This document shows positions 8,098-18,500 of a stretch of 64,000 nucleotides of DNA, in pieces; position 1 is the stretch's first letter, and every line of letters begins with the position of its first letter. The notes beneath the pieces are model-generated. The model was not told where the DNA came from. It did no database searches and was given only the letters and a program-made list of their open reading frames with translations. The stretch is from Desulfovibrio aminophilus DSM 12254. Its GTDB lineage: Bacteria > Desulfobacterota > Desulfovibrionia > Desulfovibrionales > Desulfovibrionaceae. A program made the translations under genes and the position numbers. The stretch is from assembly GCF_000422565.1 (NCBI RefSeq), contig NZ_AUMA01000017.1, positions 1 to 64,000 on the forward strand, in the 5' to 3' direction.

Positions 8098-8878
8098 ATG
8101 AGCACAACTCCCCTCTCCCTAGACGTCAGCGACGGCGCGGCCATTCCTCGCAAGAAAGACCGAGGGCTCTTCTCGGCCTGGTGGCTGTCCTTCATCGGCG
8201 CGCTGGCCATCACGGCCTTTCTCTGCATCACCCGGCCGGACCCCTATCTGCGCATCCTGGCCTTCGTCCCGGACGGCATCCTGGTGACCTTCCAGGTGAC
8301 CACCCTGTCCATTCTCCTGGCCCTGGTCCTGGGACTGATCACGGGGCTCGGGCGCATCTCGCGCAACCGGGCCCTGAACCTCATCGCCTCCACCTATGTG
8401 GAGGTGATCCGCGGCATCCCCCTGTTGGTGCAGCTTTTCTACATCTACTACGCCCTGGCCGCCATTCCCTACGTAAGCAAGCTGCCCCCCCTGGCCTCGG
8501 CCGTCATCGCCATGGGCTTCTGCTACGGCGCCTACATGGGCGAAGTCTTCCGGGCGGGCATCGAGTCCATCGACAAGGGCCAGACCGAGGCGGCCCGCTC
8601 ACTGGGCTTCAACCGCCGCCAGACCATGCTGCTGGTCATCCTGCCCCAGGCCTGGCGCACCATCCTGCCGCCGGTGGGCAACGAATTCATCGCCCTGCTC
8701 AAGGACAGCTCCCTGGTCTCCATCCTGGCCGTGGCCGACCTGCTGCGCCGGGGACGGGAGTTCGCCGGAGAGACCTTCTTCTACTTCGAGGCCTACACCA
8801 TCGTGGCCCTGGTCTATCTGGTCATCACGCTGGTTCTGTCCAAGGGCGTCAGCCACATGGAATCAAGGCTCAACTACT

Positions 8879-8892
<14 letters not shown>
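8098..8892 (+). CDS. Polar amino-acid ABC transporter permease
   Basis: A 264-residue inner-membrane permease of the His/Glu/Gln/Arg/opine family. The family-specific start of the transport domain, [19 protein letters not shown], is followed by [17 protein letters not shown] and the EAA coupling loop [22 protein letters not shown] (about residues 162-183), which contacts the ATPase. One permease gene is present, so it probably works as a homodimer. Its end overlaps the start of the ATPase gene by 14 bases, indicating coupled translation. Confidence 0.93.
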
Positions 8893-9619
<727 letters not shown>

Positions 9620-9624
9620 CGACG

Positions 9625-9665
9625 AAAAAGGAGCGGCGGGACATCGCGCCCCGCCGCTCCTTTCT
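9625..9665. terminator. Bidirectional terminator between ABC operon and fdhE
   Basis: The stem AAAGGAGCGGCGGG pairs with CCCGCCGCTCCTTT around a 9-base loop. A and T runs on either side let it end both the transporter operon and the convergent fdhABE operon. Confidence 0.85.
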
Positions 9666-9681
9666 CCTTCTTTCAACAAAC

Positions 9682-10587
9682 TCAAAGCACCGCATTCCAG
9701 GCGTGCCCCGCCAGGGGCGCGTAGCCCTGTTCGCGGGCCAGCACCTCCAGGGGCAGCATGGCCAGGGCGGCCATGTCCGGTTCCGGGACGTCCACCAACT
9801 CCCCCGTGTCCAGGCACAGGCAATAGGTCTTGCAGGACCGGCAGACGTCCACCCGCTCGAAGGGGCGCTCGGCCACATGCAGATGGAACAACTGATCCGG
9901 TTCCTCGACGCCGCAGGCCGGGCAGAAGACCCGCTTGCAACGCCATTGGGTCGAACAAGTGGCACACCGCATCCAGCGCTGGCCGCCGTGGGCCTGGATG
10001 AAATCCGACTCGTCACGCACCCGCACGAGTTGAGAATAGTTCGGCGCGCCGCCGCAGATCGGGCAAGAACCGCGCAGCCAGGGCAATCCCTTGATCCGCT
10101 CGGCCAGATCCCGCGCCTGGCGCTCCACGAACGGTTTGGCGATCTGGGCGGCGGCGAAGCCCAAGACATCCTCCGAAACTCCCGCCGGGGGCTGAACCTT
10201 GGCCTCGAACGCCAGGGCGAACAACGCGTCCGGCGGCATTGAGCCGTCGGCCAGACTCCGGCGCAATATCGCCAATTCTCCCGCCAGGGCGGGAAAAGCC
10301 CGCTCCATGACCGGCAGGAGCGTCGCGGCGGCCCCGCCCAGCGCGGGACCAGGATTCTGGAATCCCGAATCCGCCAGAAGCCAGACTCCCTGGCCGAACC
10401 GCGCGAGGTCCGGCTCCGGCGTCGCGCCGCGCCACCCCGGAGCCTGTTCACGAATCTCGGCCTGGGCGGCCAGAACCGGACCGAAGGCCGAAAACAAGGT
10501 CTCCAGGGCCGGGGCCTGACTCGCGAACCGCCGTGCATCGTTCAGAATGCGCCGTCCTTCCTCGGTCGTCTGCTCACCGCCGTGCAT
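9682..10587 (-). CDS. fdhE: Formate dehydrogenase accessory protein FdhE
   Basis: A 301-residue cytoplasmic protein needed to make active formate dehydrogenase; family members bind iron through CXXC motifs and act on the catalytic subunit before Tat export. Four such motifs are visible in the C-terminal half: CPICGGAP, CATCST, CPACGVEEP and CRSCKTYC. The start is taken as the ATG of MHGGEQ, because GAGGAG lies 7 bases upstream. It is the third gene of the Sec-containing fdh operon; the Cys-containing operon has no fdhE of its own, so this copy presumably serves both enzymes. Confidence 0.93.
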   Translation of the reverse strand: MHGGEQTTEEGRRILNDARRFASQAPALETLFSAFGPVLAAQAEIREQAPGWRGATPEPDLARFGQGVWLLADSGFQNPGPALGGAAATLLPVMERAFPALAGELAILRRSLADGSMPPDALFALAFEAKVQPPAGVSEDVLGFAAAQIAKPFVERQARDLAERIKGLPWLRGSCPICGGAPNYSQLVRVRDESDFIQAHGGQRWMRCATCSTQWRCKRVFCPACGVEEPDQLFHLHVAERPFERVDVCRSCKTYCLCLDTGELVDVPEPDMAALAMLPLEVLAREQGYAPLAGHAWNAVL

Positions 10588-10617
10588 CTGCTGTCTCCTC
10601 ATTGTGATCGAAGTGGG

Positions 10618-10650
10618 CGAGGCCGCCCGCGCCGGGGCGGGGCGGCCTCG
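10618..10650 (-). repeat. Intergenic hairpin between fdhB and fdhE
   Basis: A perfect 11-bp inverted repeat (CGAGGCCGCCC and GGGCGGCCTCG) with an 11-base loop lies between fdhB and fdhE. It has no T run, so it is more likely an mRNA-stability or processing element than a terminator. Confidence 0.7.
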
Positions 10651-10683
10651 CGACAACCGGGAACCGGAGGTGCCCCCGGGGAA

Positions 10684-11409
10684 TCAACCTTGAATGCTTC
10701 TCGCCATGCGCCTGAAGGGCGCCGCCACATTCGCCAGGAGCTGGCCCCGGGTGAAGAGTTGCGGAGCCTGGGCCACAGCGAACTTGTGGTACATCGCCGG
10801 TTCGTCCGTCACCAGATAGACCACGGCCAGATCGGCCGGGTTCAGCAACTGGGCCTTGGGCCACTCCTTCTTGACCGCCGCCAACCGGGCCTCGGCCTGC
10901 TTGAGGATCTCCTCGCGCTCACCGAAGCTCATGGCCCCCATGGCGCAGCTCTTGACGCACATGGGCAGCAGGTTGGCCTGGACGCGGTCGATGCACATAT
11001 CACACTTGACGATGCGCTTGGTGTCCGGATCCTGGCGGGGGATGTCGTAGGGACAGGCCCCGCGAATGACGTCGAAGTCCTCCTGAGCCGTCTTCTCCGT
11101 GTAGATCACCGCACCGGTGGCGGGATCCTGGATGATGGCCCCTTCCACGCTGGAGGCCATCTTGCAGGGGGCCTCCAGGCAATGGCGGCACTGGTCCGGG
11201 AAGAAGTACCAGGAGACCTTGCCGGTTTTATCCATGTGCTCGCTGAAACGCACGAGCTTCACGTTGTACGGATTGAGGTCCGGGGGATTCTGGTGTGTGC
11301 CCGTCTGCTTCGTGGGCACCGGAGGGAATCCCTTCCACTCCTTGCAGGCCACCTGGCAACCCCGGCAGGCCGTGCACTTCGTGGTGTCGATGAAAAACGC
11401 CTTGGGCAT
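10684..11409 (-). CDS. fdhB: Formate dehydrogenase iron-sulfur subunit (Sec operon)
   Basis: A 241-residue ferredoxin-like electron-transfer subunit. Cysteine groups for several [4Fe-4S] clusters are visible: CTACRGCQVACKEW (about residues 12-25), CRHCLEAPC, CDMCIDRVQ and LPMCVKSCAMGAM. It passes electrons from the catalytic subunit to periplasmic cytochromes. It has no signal peptide, and in the known Desulfovibrio enzymes it is carried through the Tat system by the signal of FdhA. AGGAG lies upstream of the ATG. It is almost identical in length and sequence to the subunit at 14761-15486. Confidence 0.95.
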   Translation of the reverse strand: MPKAFFIDTTKCTACRGCQVACKEWKGFPPVPTKQTGTHQNPPDLNPYNVKLVRFSEHMDKTGKVSWYFFPDQCRHCLEAPCKMASSVEGAIIQDPATGAVIYTEKTAQEDFDVIRGACPYDIPRQDPDTKRIVKCDMCIDRVQANLLPMCVKSCAMGAMSFGEREEILKQAEARLAAVKKEWPKAQLLNPADLAVVYLVTDEPAMYHKFAVAQAPQLFTRGQLLANVAAPFRRMARSIQG

Positions 11410-11429
11410 CTTCGTTCTCCTTGCTTGTT

Positions 11430-11461
11430 CCAGGGGCGGACGACGGAACGTCCGCCCCTGG
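11430..11461 (-). repeat. Strong hairpin in the fdhA-fdhB intergenic gap
   Basis: A perfect 13-bp inverted repeat, CCAGGGGCGGACG and CGTCCGCCCCTGG, with a 6-base loop fills the short gap between the Sec fdhA and its fdhB. The corresponding 18-base gap in the Cys operon has no such hairpin. There is no T run; a stability or translation role is inferred. Confidence 0.8.
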
Positions 11462-11467
11462 TTCGCC

Positions 11468-14400
11468 TTACAACTCGGTCACCTTGTCGGCCTTGCGCAG
11501 ATTGACCAGGCTGGCCTTGTACTCAGGAATGGTCGAGTTGGGATCGCCCACCGAGGGAATCAGCCGGTTCGCCGCGTCGCCGCACTTCGGCTTGGTCCAG
11601 CCGAAGCAGAACGGCATGCCCACCAAGTGCACGGTCTTGCCCGCCACCTTGAAGGGCTTGATGCGCACCGTGACCATGGCCACGGCCTCGACCTTGCCGC
11701 GCAGGCTCTCGACGATGACCACATCGCCGTTCTTGATGCCCTTTTCCTTGGCCAGTTGCGGGCTCATCTCCACGTACTGCTGAGGCTCAGCCTCCAGCAG
11801 CGCCGGGCCGTTGCGGGTTTCCGAACCCGAGCACCAGTGCTCGGTCAGGCAGTAGGTGGTGAGCACGATGGGATAGCGCGGGTCGCCGTTGGCGGCCAGG
11901 GCGTCCATGTCGCTGGTCACGGACTTGAAGCAGGGGTTGTTCATCTGTTTGGAGAACGGATTGGCCTTGAGCGGCGTCTCCACCGGCTCATAGTGCTCGG
12001 GGAACGGCCCGTCCTCGCGGCCGGGGCCGTAAAGCTGCGCCCGTCCCTCGGTGCACATGATGAAGGGATACTTGCCGCCTTCCATGGACATGGGGGAGGC
12101 CGGACCGTCCGGAACGTCGCCCACCCACTTGCCCTCCTCCCAGACGATGACCGCCTTGTCCGGATTGTAGGGCTTGCCGTTCATATCCACCGAGGCGCGG
12201 TTGTAGAGCACCCGGCGGTTCATGGGCCAAGCCCAGGCGAACTTGGGATACAGGCCGATCTTGGCCTGCATGGGCGTCTGGGTCAAATCCCGGCGCTTGG
12301 CCAGGTTGCCCTCGGCCTCGGTGTAGCCGCCGCAGTAGACCCAGCATAGACTCGAAGTAGAACCGTCATCCTTGAGGTTGGCGAAACCGGGCACGAGCTG
12401 GCCCTTCTTGTACTCCTTGTCCCCGATCTTCACGTCCTGGGTGAAGTAACCGTTGATCTTCTTGGTCATGGTCTCGGCGTCGAACTTCTCCGGGCAGTCC
12501 ATGTTCAGGACTCCCTCGGGGAAGACGCCGCCGTTCTTGGAGTAAAGGGCGCGCATGCGGTTGTTGATCTCCACGATCATGTCGCCCATGCTCCGGCTTT
12601 GGCCCAGGGGCTCCACGGCCTTGTAGTGCCACATGTGCCAGCGGCCCGAGTTGGAGATGGTGCCCTCCTTCTCGGCTCGGTAGGCCGAGGGCAGCAGGAA
12701 GACCTCGGTCTGGATGGAGGCCGGATCGGCACCGGGCTTGCGCCAGAAGTCCGTGGTCTCGTTGTGGTAGACGTCGGCCAACACGAGCCAATCCAGGTTG
12801 CCCAGGGCCTTGCGCACCTTGTTGCTGTTGGGGAAGCTCTGCGCCGGGTTGTGCCCGAAACAGAAACCGCCCTTGATCTGGCCCTTGTACATGCGGTCGA
12901 AGATGAACAGGTGGGAGTAGTCCACGCCCGGCTCCAACTTGGGGAACCACGCGTAGCCGAACCCGTTCTCCTTGGTGGCCTTGTCGCCGTACCAGGCCTT
13001 GAACAAGCTGACTATATACTTGGGACGGTTACCCCACCAGTTCACGCTCTTGGGATCCTTGCTCACGGGCGTGTTGGCCTTGATATACTCGTCCAGGGTA
13101 GCGAAGTTGGCCGTGGGCGCGTTGTGGTAGCCGGGGATGTAGCCATAAAGCAGGGCGTGGTCCGTGGAGCCCTGCACGTTGGGCTCGCCGCGCAGGGCGT
13201 TGATGCCGCCTCCCGCCACGCCGATGTTCCCCAACAGGAGTTGGATGATGGCCGAGAGCCGGATGTTCTGGACGCCCACGGTGTGCTGGGTCCATCCCAA
13301 CGCATAGAGAATGGTGCCCGCCTTGTCCGGTTTGCCAGTGGCGGCGAAGGCATCATAGACCTTGAGCAGGTCGGCCTTGGCCACGCCGGTGACGTCGGAA
13401 ACCTTGTCCAGGGTGTAGCGTGAATAGTGCTGTTTGAGCAGGTTCAGCACACAACGGGGATGCTTGAAGGTCGGATCGGTCTTGGGCAGACCGTTCTCGT
13501 CCTTCTCAAGAGCCCAGGCGCTCTTGTCATACTTGCGTTTCGTGGGATCGTAGCCGGAGAAGATGCCGTCCTTGAAGGCGAACTTCTCGCCCACGATGAA
13601 GGCCGCGTTCGTGTAGTTGTTGACGTATTCCGAGAAATACTTCTTGCTGTCCAGGAGATACTTGACCATGCCGCCCAGGAAGGCGATGTCCGTGCCGCTG
13701 CGCAGAGGCACGTGGAAGGTGCTCCGGGCCGAGGTGCGCGAGAACTTCGGGTCGACGTGGATCACCACGGCGCCCTTCTCCTTGGCCTTGAGCACCCACT
13801 TGAAGGCGATGGGATGGTGCTCGGCGGCGTTGCTGCCCATGATGAACACCACATCGGCGTTGCCGATGTCGGTGTAGTGATTCGTCATCGCTCCGCGTCC
13901 GACCGACTCTGCCAGAGCCGGCACAGTGGGGCTGTGTCAGACACGTGCCTGGTGGTCGAAATGGACCACTCCCAGGCCGCGCACGAATTGGTGGGTCACC
14001 GCGCATTCTTCATTGGACATCTGGGAACTGCCGAGATGGAACACCGACTCGAGCCGGTTCACGTCCTGGCCGGAGGCGTTCTTGAGCACGAAATCGCGAT
14101 CGCGGGTCTCCTTGACCTTGGTCGCGATGCGATCAAGCATCCAGTTCCAGTCCTTCTCCTCCCACTTGTCGCTGCCCGGGGCGCGATAGAGGGGTTTGGT
14201 CAGCCGGTTCTCGTTGACGTGCAGGGAGCGCAACGCCGCGCCCTTGGCGCACAAGCCGCCGCCGCTGATGGGATAGTCCGGGTCGCCCTCGATGTTGACG
14301 ATCTTGCCGTCCTTGACATGCACCAGCGTGTTGCAGCCGCAGGAGCAGAACGGACAGATGGAGATGACCTCCTTCGCCCCCTCGATCTTCAGCCCGGCCG

Positions 14401-14503
14401 CGTAGGCGCGGACCGGCCCGAGATCGAGCCCGAAGCGGCCCAGGGTCAGGCCCGCCAGGCCCGCCCCCGCGGCCTTCATGAACGTTCGCCGTGTAATGGC
14501 CAT
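11468..14503 (-). CDS. fdhA: Formate dehydrogenase catalytic subunit, selenocysteine form
   Basis: A 1011-residue molybdo/tungsto-pterin formate dehydrogenase, read through an in-frame TGA at 13937-13939 as selenocysteine 189. The reading frame continues unbroken on both sides, the context ...FDHQARV-U-HSPTV is the active-site loop of the family, and the paralogue at 15505-18540 has Cys (TGC) at exactly this codon. The N-terminus is a Tat signal (ITRRTFMKA, then a hydrophobic stretch), so the enzyme is periplasmic. Cys 50, 53, 57 and 85 can ligate the [4Fe-4S] cluster. ATG 14503 is chosen: AAGGAG lies 7 bases upstream; a GTG two codons earlier is also in frame. It heads the operon fdhA-fdhB-fdhE. 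Confidence 0.95.
13900..13939 (-). promoter_or_regulatory. UGA(Sec) codon and candidate bacterial SECIS hairpin
   Basis: Directly after the TGA at 13937-13939 the minus-strand RNA can fold as ACU-G-UGCC, loop GGCUCU, GGCA-G-AGU. The loop begins 17 bases after UGA, close to the 18 bases in E. coli fdhF, and starts with GG as there. This is where SelB would bind to insert selenocysteine. The fold is predicted by eye. Confidence 0.6.
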
Positions 14504-14529
14504 GCGCACTCTCCTTGAACGTTGTCTGT

Positions 14530-14577
14530 CCGGCCCGGGAGCCGCAAGGGACCGGAGTGATCAGAAGACGCGGCTCC
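14530..14577 (-). promoter_or_regulatory. fdh leader pseudoknot candidate, copy 1 (Sec operon)
   Basis: In the 5' leader of the Sec fdhA, GGAGCCGC (14570-14577 in plus coordinates) pairs with GCGGCTCC (14538-14545), an 8-bp stem with a 24-base loop. Loop bases CCGGTC (14550-14555) can pair with GGCCGG (14530-14535) just 3' of the stem, with one U-G wobble, giving an H-type pseudoknot that ends 26 bases before the start codon. The Cys operon has the same element with compensating changes. Not matched to any RNA family I can name. Confidence 0.6.
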
Positions 14578-14589
14578 TTTTCACCCCCG

Positions 14590-14670
14590 ATCCTGGCATG
14601 TCACGCGGCGGCAGGTCAACGTGAATGGTCAAAAAATACAGTAAGTTATTAATATTATCTTAAACATATA
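14590..14670 (-). promoter_or_regulatory. fdhA (Sec) promoter with upstream AT-rich box
   Basis: On the minus strand a -35-like TTGACC lies at 14614-14619; the best -10 is the weak CAGGAT 18 bases on. Ten bases upstream of the -35 is an AT-rich box (14630-14670) that matches the box in front of the Cys operon (18670-18710): both contain TGTTTAAG/TGTTTGAAG, TAATATT and TGTATTTTT. It may be an activator site or UP element. Confidence 0.6.
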
Positions 14671-14699
14671 GTCGTTTTGGCACCAGCCGCGGCATCCCG

Positions 14700-14736
14700 A
14701 AAAACAGCGGGGCCGCTCCCGAGGAAGCGGCCCCGC
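14700..14736 (-). terminator. Terminator of the Cys fdhAB operon
   Basis: On the minus strand GCGGGGCCGCT-type arms (14707-14717 and 14726-14736) form an 11-bp stem followed by TGTTTTT. It lies directly after fdhB of the Cys operon and upstream of the Sec fdhA promoter region, separating the two operons. Confidence 0.85.
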
Positions 14737-14760
14737 CCGATCACGTCGAGCGCGGCGCGC

Positions 14761-15486
14761 TCAACCGCGCAAGGCCCGGGCCACGCGCCGCAACGGCGAC
14801 GCCAGCCCGGCCAGCATCTGCTGGCGGGTCAGGAGCCCTGGCGCTTCGGCCACGGCGAATTCATGGTACTTCTTGGGCTCGTCCTCCACTAGGTAGATGA
14901 CCGAGACGTCGTCCGGGTTGCAGAGTTGGGCCTTGGGGAACTTCTTCTTGACCGCGGCCAGGCGGTCTCCGGCCATCTTGAGCATGGCCGCGCGCTCGCC
15001 GAAGTTCATGGCCCCCATGGCGCAGGACTTCACGCACATGGGCAGCAGGTTGGCCTGGACGCGGTCGATGCACATGTCGCACTTGACGATGCGCCTGGTG
15101 GCCGGGTCCAGCCTCGGGATGTCGTAGGGACAGGCCCCGTGAATCACCTCGAAGTCTTCCTGGGCCGTCTTCTCCGTGAAGATCACCGCTCCAGTGGCGG
15201 GATTCTGGATGATGGCCCCCTCCACGCCGGAGGCCTGCTTGCAGGGAGCCTCCAGGCAATGGCGGCACTGGTCCGGGAAGAAGTACCAGGAAACCACTCC
15301 GTTCTTGTCCATGTGCTCGCTGAAGCGCACGAGCTTGAAGTTGTTCGGATTGAGGTCCGGCGGATTCTGATGCGTGCCCGTCTGCTTCGTGGGCACGGCG
15401 GGCAGCCCCTTCCACTCCTTGCAGGCTACCTGGCAACCTCGGCAGGCCGTGCATTTCGTCGTATCGATGAAGAACGCCTTGGGCAT
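14761..15486 (-). CDS. fdhB: Formate dehydrogenase iron-sulfur subunit (Cys operon)
   Basis: A 241-residue polyferredoxin subunit, the same length as the copy at 10684-11409 and very similar along its length. The cluster cysteines CTACRGCQVACKEW, CRHCLEAPC, CDMCIDRVQ and LPMCVKSCAMGAM are all kept. The copies differ mostly in the C-terminal third, for example in PKAQLCNPDDVSVIYL. It starts 18 bases after the Cys fdhA stop with AGGAG upstream and closes this two-gene operon. Like its paralogue it should be exported with FdhA and pass electrons to cytochrome c3. Confidence 0.95.
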   Translation of the reverse strand: MPKAFFIDTTKCTACRGCQVACKEWKGLPAVPTKQTGTHQNPPDLNPNNFKLVRFSEHMDKNGVVSWYFFPDQCRHCLEAPCKQASGVEGAIIQNPATGAVIFTEKTAQEDFEVIHGACPYDIPRLDPATRRIVKCDMCIDRVQANLLPMCVKSCAMGAMNFGERAAMLKMAGDRLAAVKKKFPKAQLCNPDDVSVIYLVEDEPKKYHEFAVAEAPGLLTRQQMLAGLASPLRRVARALRG

Positions 15487-15504
15487 GGTCGTCGCTCCTT
15501 TAAG

Positions 15505-18500
15505 CTACAGCTCGGTCGCCTTGTCGGCCTTGCGCAGATTCACAAGGCAGGCCTTGTATTCCGGGATCGTGGTGTTGGGGTCGCCGATGGACACGGTGAC
15601 GCGGTTGGTGGAGTCGCCGCACTTGGGCTTGGTCCAGCCGAAGCAGAACGGCATGCCCACCAGGTGCACGGTCTTGCCCATGATGGTGAAGGGCTTGACG
15701 CGCACCGTGACCATGGCCACGGCCTCGGTCTTGCCGCGCAGACTCTCGATGATGACCACGTCGCCGTTCTTGACGCCCTTTTCCTTGGCCAGTTGTGGGC
15801 TCATCTCCACGTACTGCTGGGGTTCGGCCTCCAGCAGGGGCGGGGCGTTGCGGGTCTCCGAGCCGGAACACCAGTGCTCGGTGAGGCTGTAGGTGGTGAG
15901 TACGATGGGGAAGCGCGGGTCGCCGTTCTTGGCCAGCTCGTCCATGTCGCTCATGATGACCTTCATCACCGGGTTGTGCATCTGTTTGGAGAAGGGATTC
16001 ACCGAGAGCGGGGTCTCGGCCGGCTCATAGTGCTCGGGGAAGGGTCCGTCCTCGCGGCCCGGGCCGAAGAGCTGGGAGTGGCCCTCGGTGGTCATGATGA
16101 AGGGGTACTTGCCGCCCTCTTGGGCCATGGGCGGGTAGCCGCCGTCGGGCACGTCGCCCACCCACTTGCCGTTCTCCCAGGCGATGACCACCTTGTCCGG
16201 GTTGTAGGGCTTGCCGTTCTGGTCCACCGAGGCGCGGTTGTAGAGGATGCGCCGGTTCATGGGCCAGGCCCAGGCGAAGCCCGGGAACAGGCCGATCCTG
16301 GCCTGCATGGGGGTCTGGGTCAGGTCGCGGCGCTTGGCCAGGTTGCCGCCCTCCTCGGTGTAACCGCCGGTGTACACCCAGCACATGCTCGTGGTGGAGC
16401 CGTCGTCCTTGAGATTGGGGAAGCCGGGCACCAGTTGGCCCTTCTTGTATTCCTTGTCCCCGATCTTGGTGTCGCGGGTGAAGAAGCCGTTGACCCGCCG
16501 GGCCACGGCCTCGGCGTCGAACCTGTCCGGGTAGTCGGCCTTGGTGATGGGCTCGGGGAAGATCCCGCCCTCCTTGACGTAGAGGCCGCGCACCCGGTTC
16601 ATCATCTCCACGAACATCTCGCCCATGTTGCGGCTCTTGCCCAGGGGCTCCACGGCCTTGTAGTGCCACATGTGCCAGCGGCCCGAGTTGGAGATGGTCC
16701 CGTCCTTCTCGGCCCGGTAGGCCGAGGGCAGGAGGAAGACCTCGGTCTTGACGGTCTTGGGGTCCACGCCGGGCCTGCGCCAGTTGTCCGTGGTCTCGTT
16801 GTGGAAGACGTCGCCCATGACGAGCCAGTCCAGCTTGTCCCAGGCCTTGCGCACCTTGTGGGTGTTGGGGATGCTCTGGCAGGGGTTGTGGCCGAAGCAG
16901 AAGCCGCCCTTGATCTCGCCCTTGTACATGCGGTCGAAGATGTACAGGTGCGAGCAGTCCATGCCCACGTCCATCTTCGGCACCCAGGAGTAGCCGAAGT
17001 CGTTCTCCCTGGTGGCGTTCTCGCCGTACCAGGACTTGAGCAGGCTGACCACGTACTTGGGCCGATTGCCCCACCAGTTCACGCTCATGGGGTCCTTGGT
17101 GCCCGGGGTGTAGGCCTTGAGATACTCGTCCAGGGTCTGGTAGTTGGCCGTGGGCGTGCTGTGGTAGCCGGGCAGATAGCCGTAGAGCAGGGCGTGGTCC
17201 GTGGTGCCCTGGACATTGGGCTCGCCGCGCAGGGCCGCGATGCCGCCGCCGGCGATGCCCACGTTGCCCAGCAACTGCTGGATGATGCCCGAGAGACGGA
17301 TGTTCTGCACACCCACGCTGTGCTGGGTCCAGCCCAGGGCGTAGCAGAAGACGCCGGCCCGATCCGGCCTGCCCGTGGCGCAGAAGGCCTCGTAAACCTT
17401 GAGCAGGTTCTCCTTGCTCACGCCGGTGACCGAGGACACGCGGTCCAGGCTGTAGCGGTCGTAGTGGGCCTTCATCACGTTGATGACGCAGCGCGGGTGC
17501 TTGAGCGTCTTGTCGCGCTTGACCAGACCCTGCTCGTCCTTCTCAAAGGCCCAGGCGCTCTTGTCGTACTTGCCCTTGGCCGCGTCGAAGCCGGCGAACA
17601 TGCCGTCCTTGAAGGAGTACTTCTCGCCCACCAGGAAGCTCGCGTTGGTGTAGTTCAGCACGAACTCGGCGAAGTATTTCTTGTTCTCCAGAATGTACTT
17701 GACCATGCCGCCGAGCATGGCGATGTCGGTGCCGCTGCGGATCGGCACATGGAAGCTGCTGCGGGCCGAGGTGCGCGAGAACTTGGGGTCCACGTGGATG
17801 ACCACCGCGCCCTTCTCCTTGGCCTTGAGAATCCACTTGAAGGTCATGGGGTGGTGCTCGGCGCAGTTGCTGCCCATGATGAGCACGGCGTCGGCGTTGG
17901 CCAGGTCGTTGTAGTGGTTGGTCATGGCCCCGCGGCCGTAGCACTCGGCCAGGGCCGGCACCGAGGGACTGTGGCAGATGCGGGCCTGGTGGTCGAAGTG
18001 CACGATGCCGAAGGCGCGGATCATCTGGTGCAGGACCGCGGCCTCCTCGTTGGAGACCTGCGAGGAGCCCAGGTGGAAGACGCTCTCCAGGCGGTTGACC
18101 AGCTGGCCGGCGGCATTCTTCGGCAGGAAATCCTTGTCGCGCTGGTCCTTGATGCGTCGGGCGATGCGCTCCATCATCCAGTTCCAGTCCTTCTCCTCCC
18201 ACTTGTCGCTGCCGGGCGCCCGATACAAGGGCTTGGTCAGCCGCTCCGGGCTGATGTGCAGGGACTTGAGCGAGGCGCCCTTGGCGCAGAGGCCACCGCC
18301 GCTGATGGGGAAGTCCGGATCGCCCTCGATGTTGATGATCTTGCCGTCCTTGACGTGCACCAGCGTGTTGCAGCCGCAGGAGCAGAACGGACAGATGGAG
18401 ATGACCTCCTTGGCCCCCTCGATCTTCAATCCAGCCGCGTAGGCCCGAACCGGGCCGAGGTCCAGCCCCAACCTCCCCAGGGCCAAACCCGCCAGACCCG

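Noticed and set aside
13937-13939. Reading the Sec fdhA as a broken gene with a nonsense mutation
   Set aside because: The stop is TGA at the exact active-site codon, the frame is intact on both sides, and the paralogue has Cys there. Selenocysteine is the better explanation.
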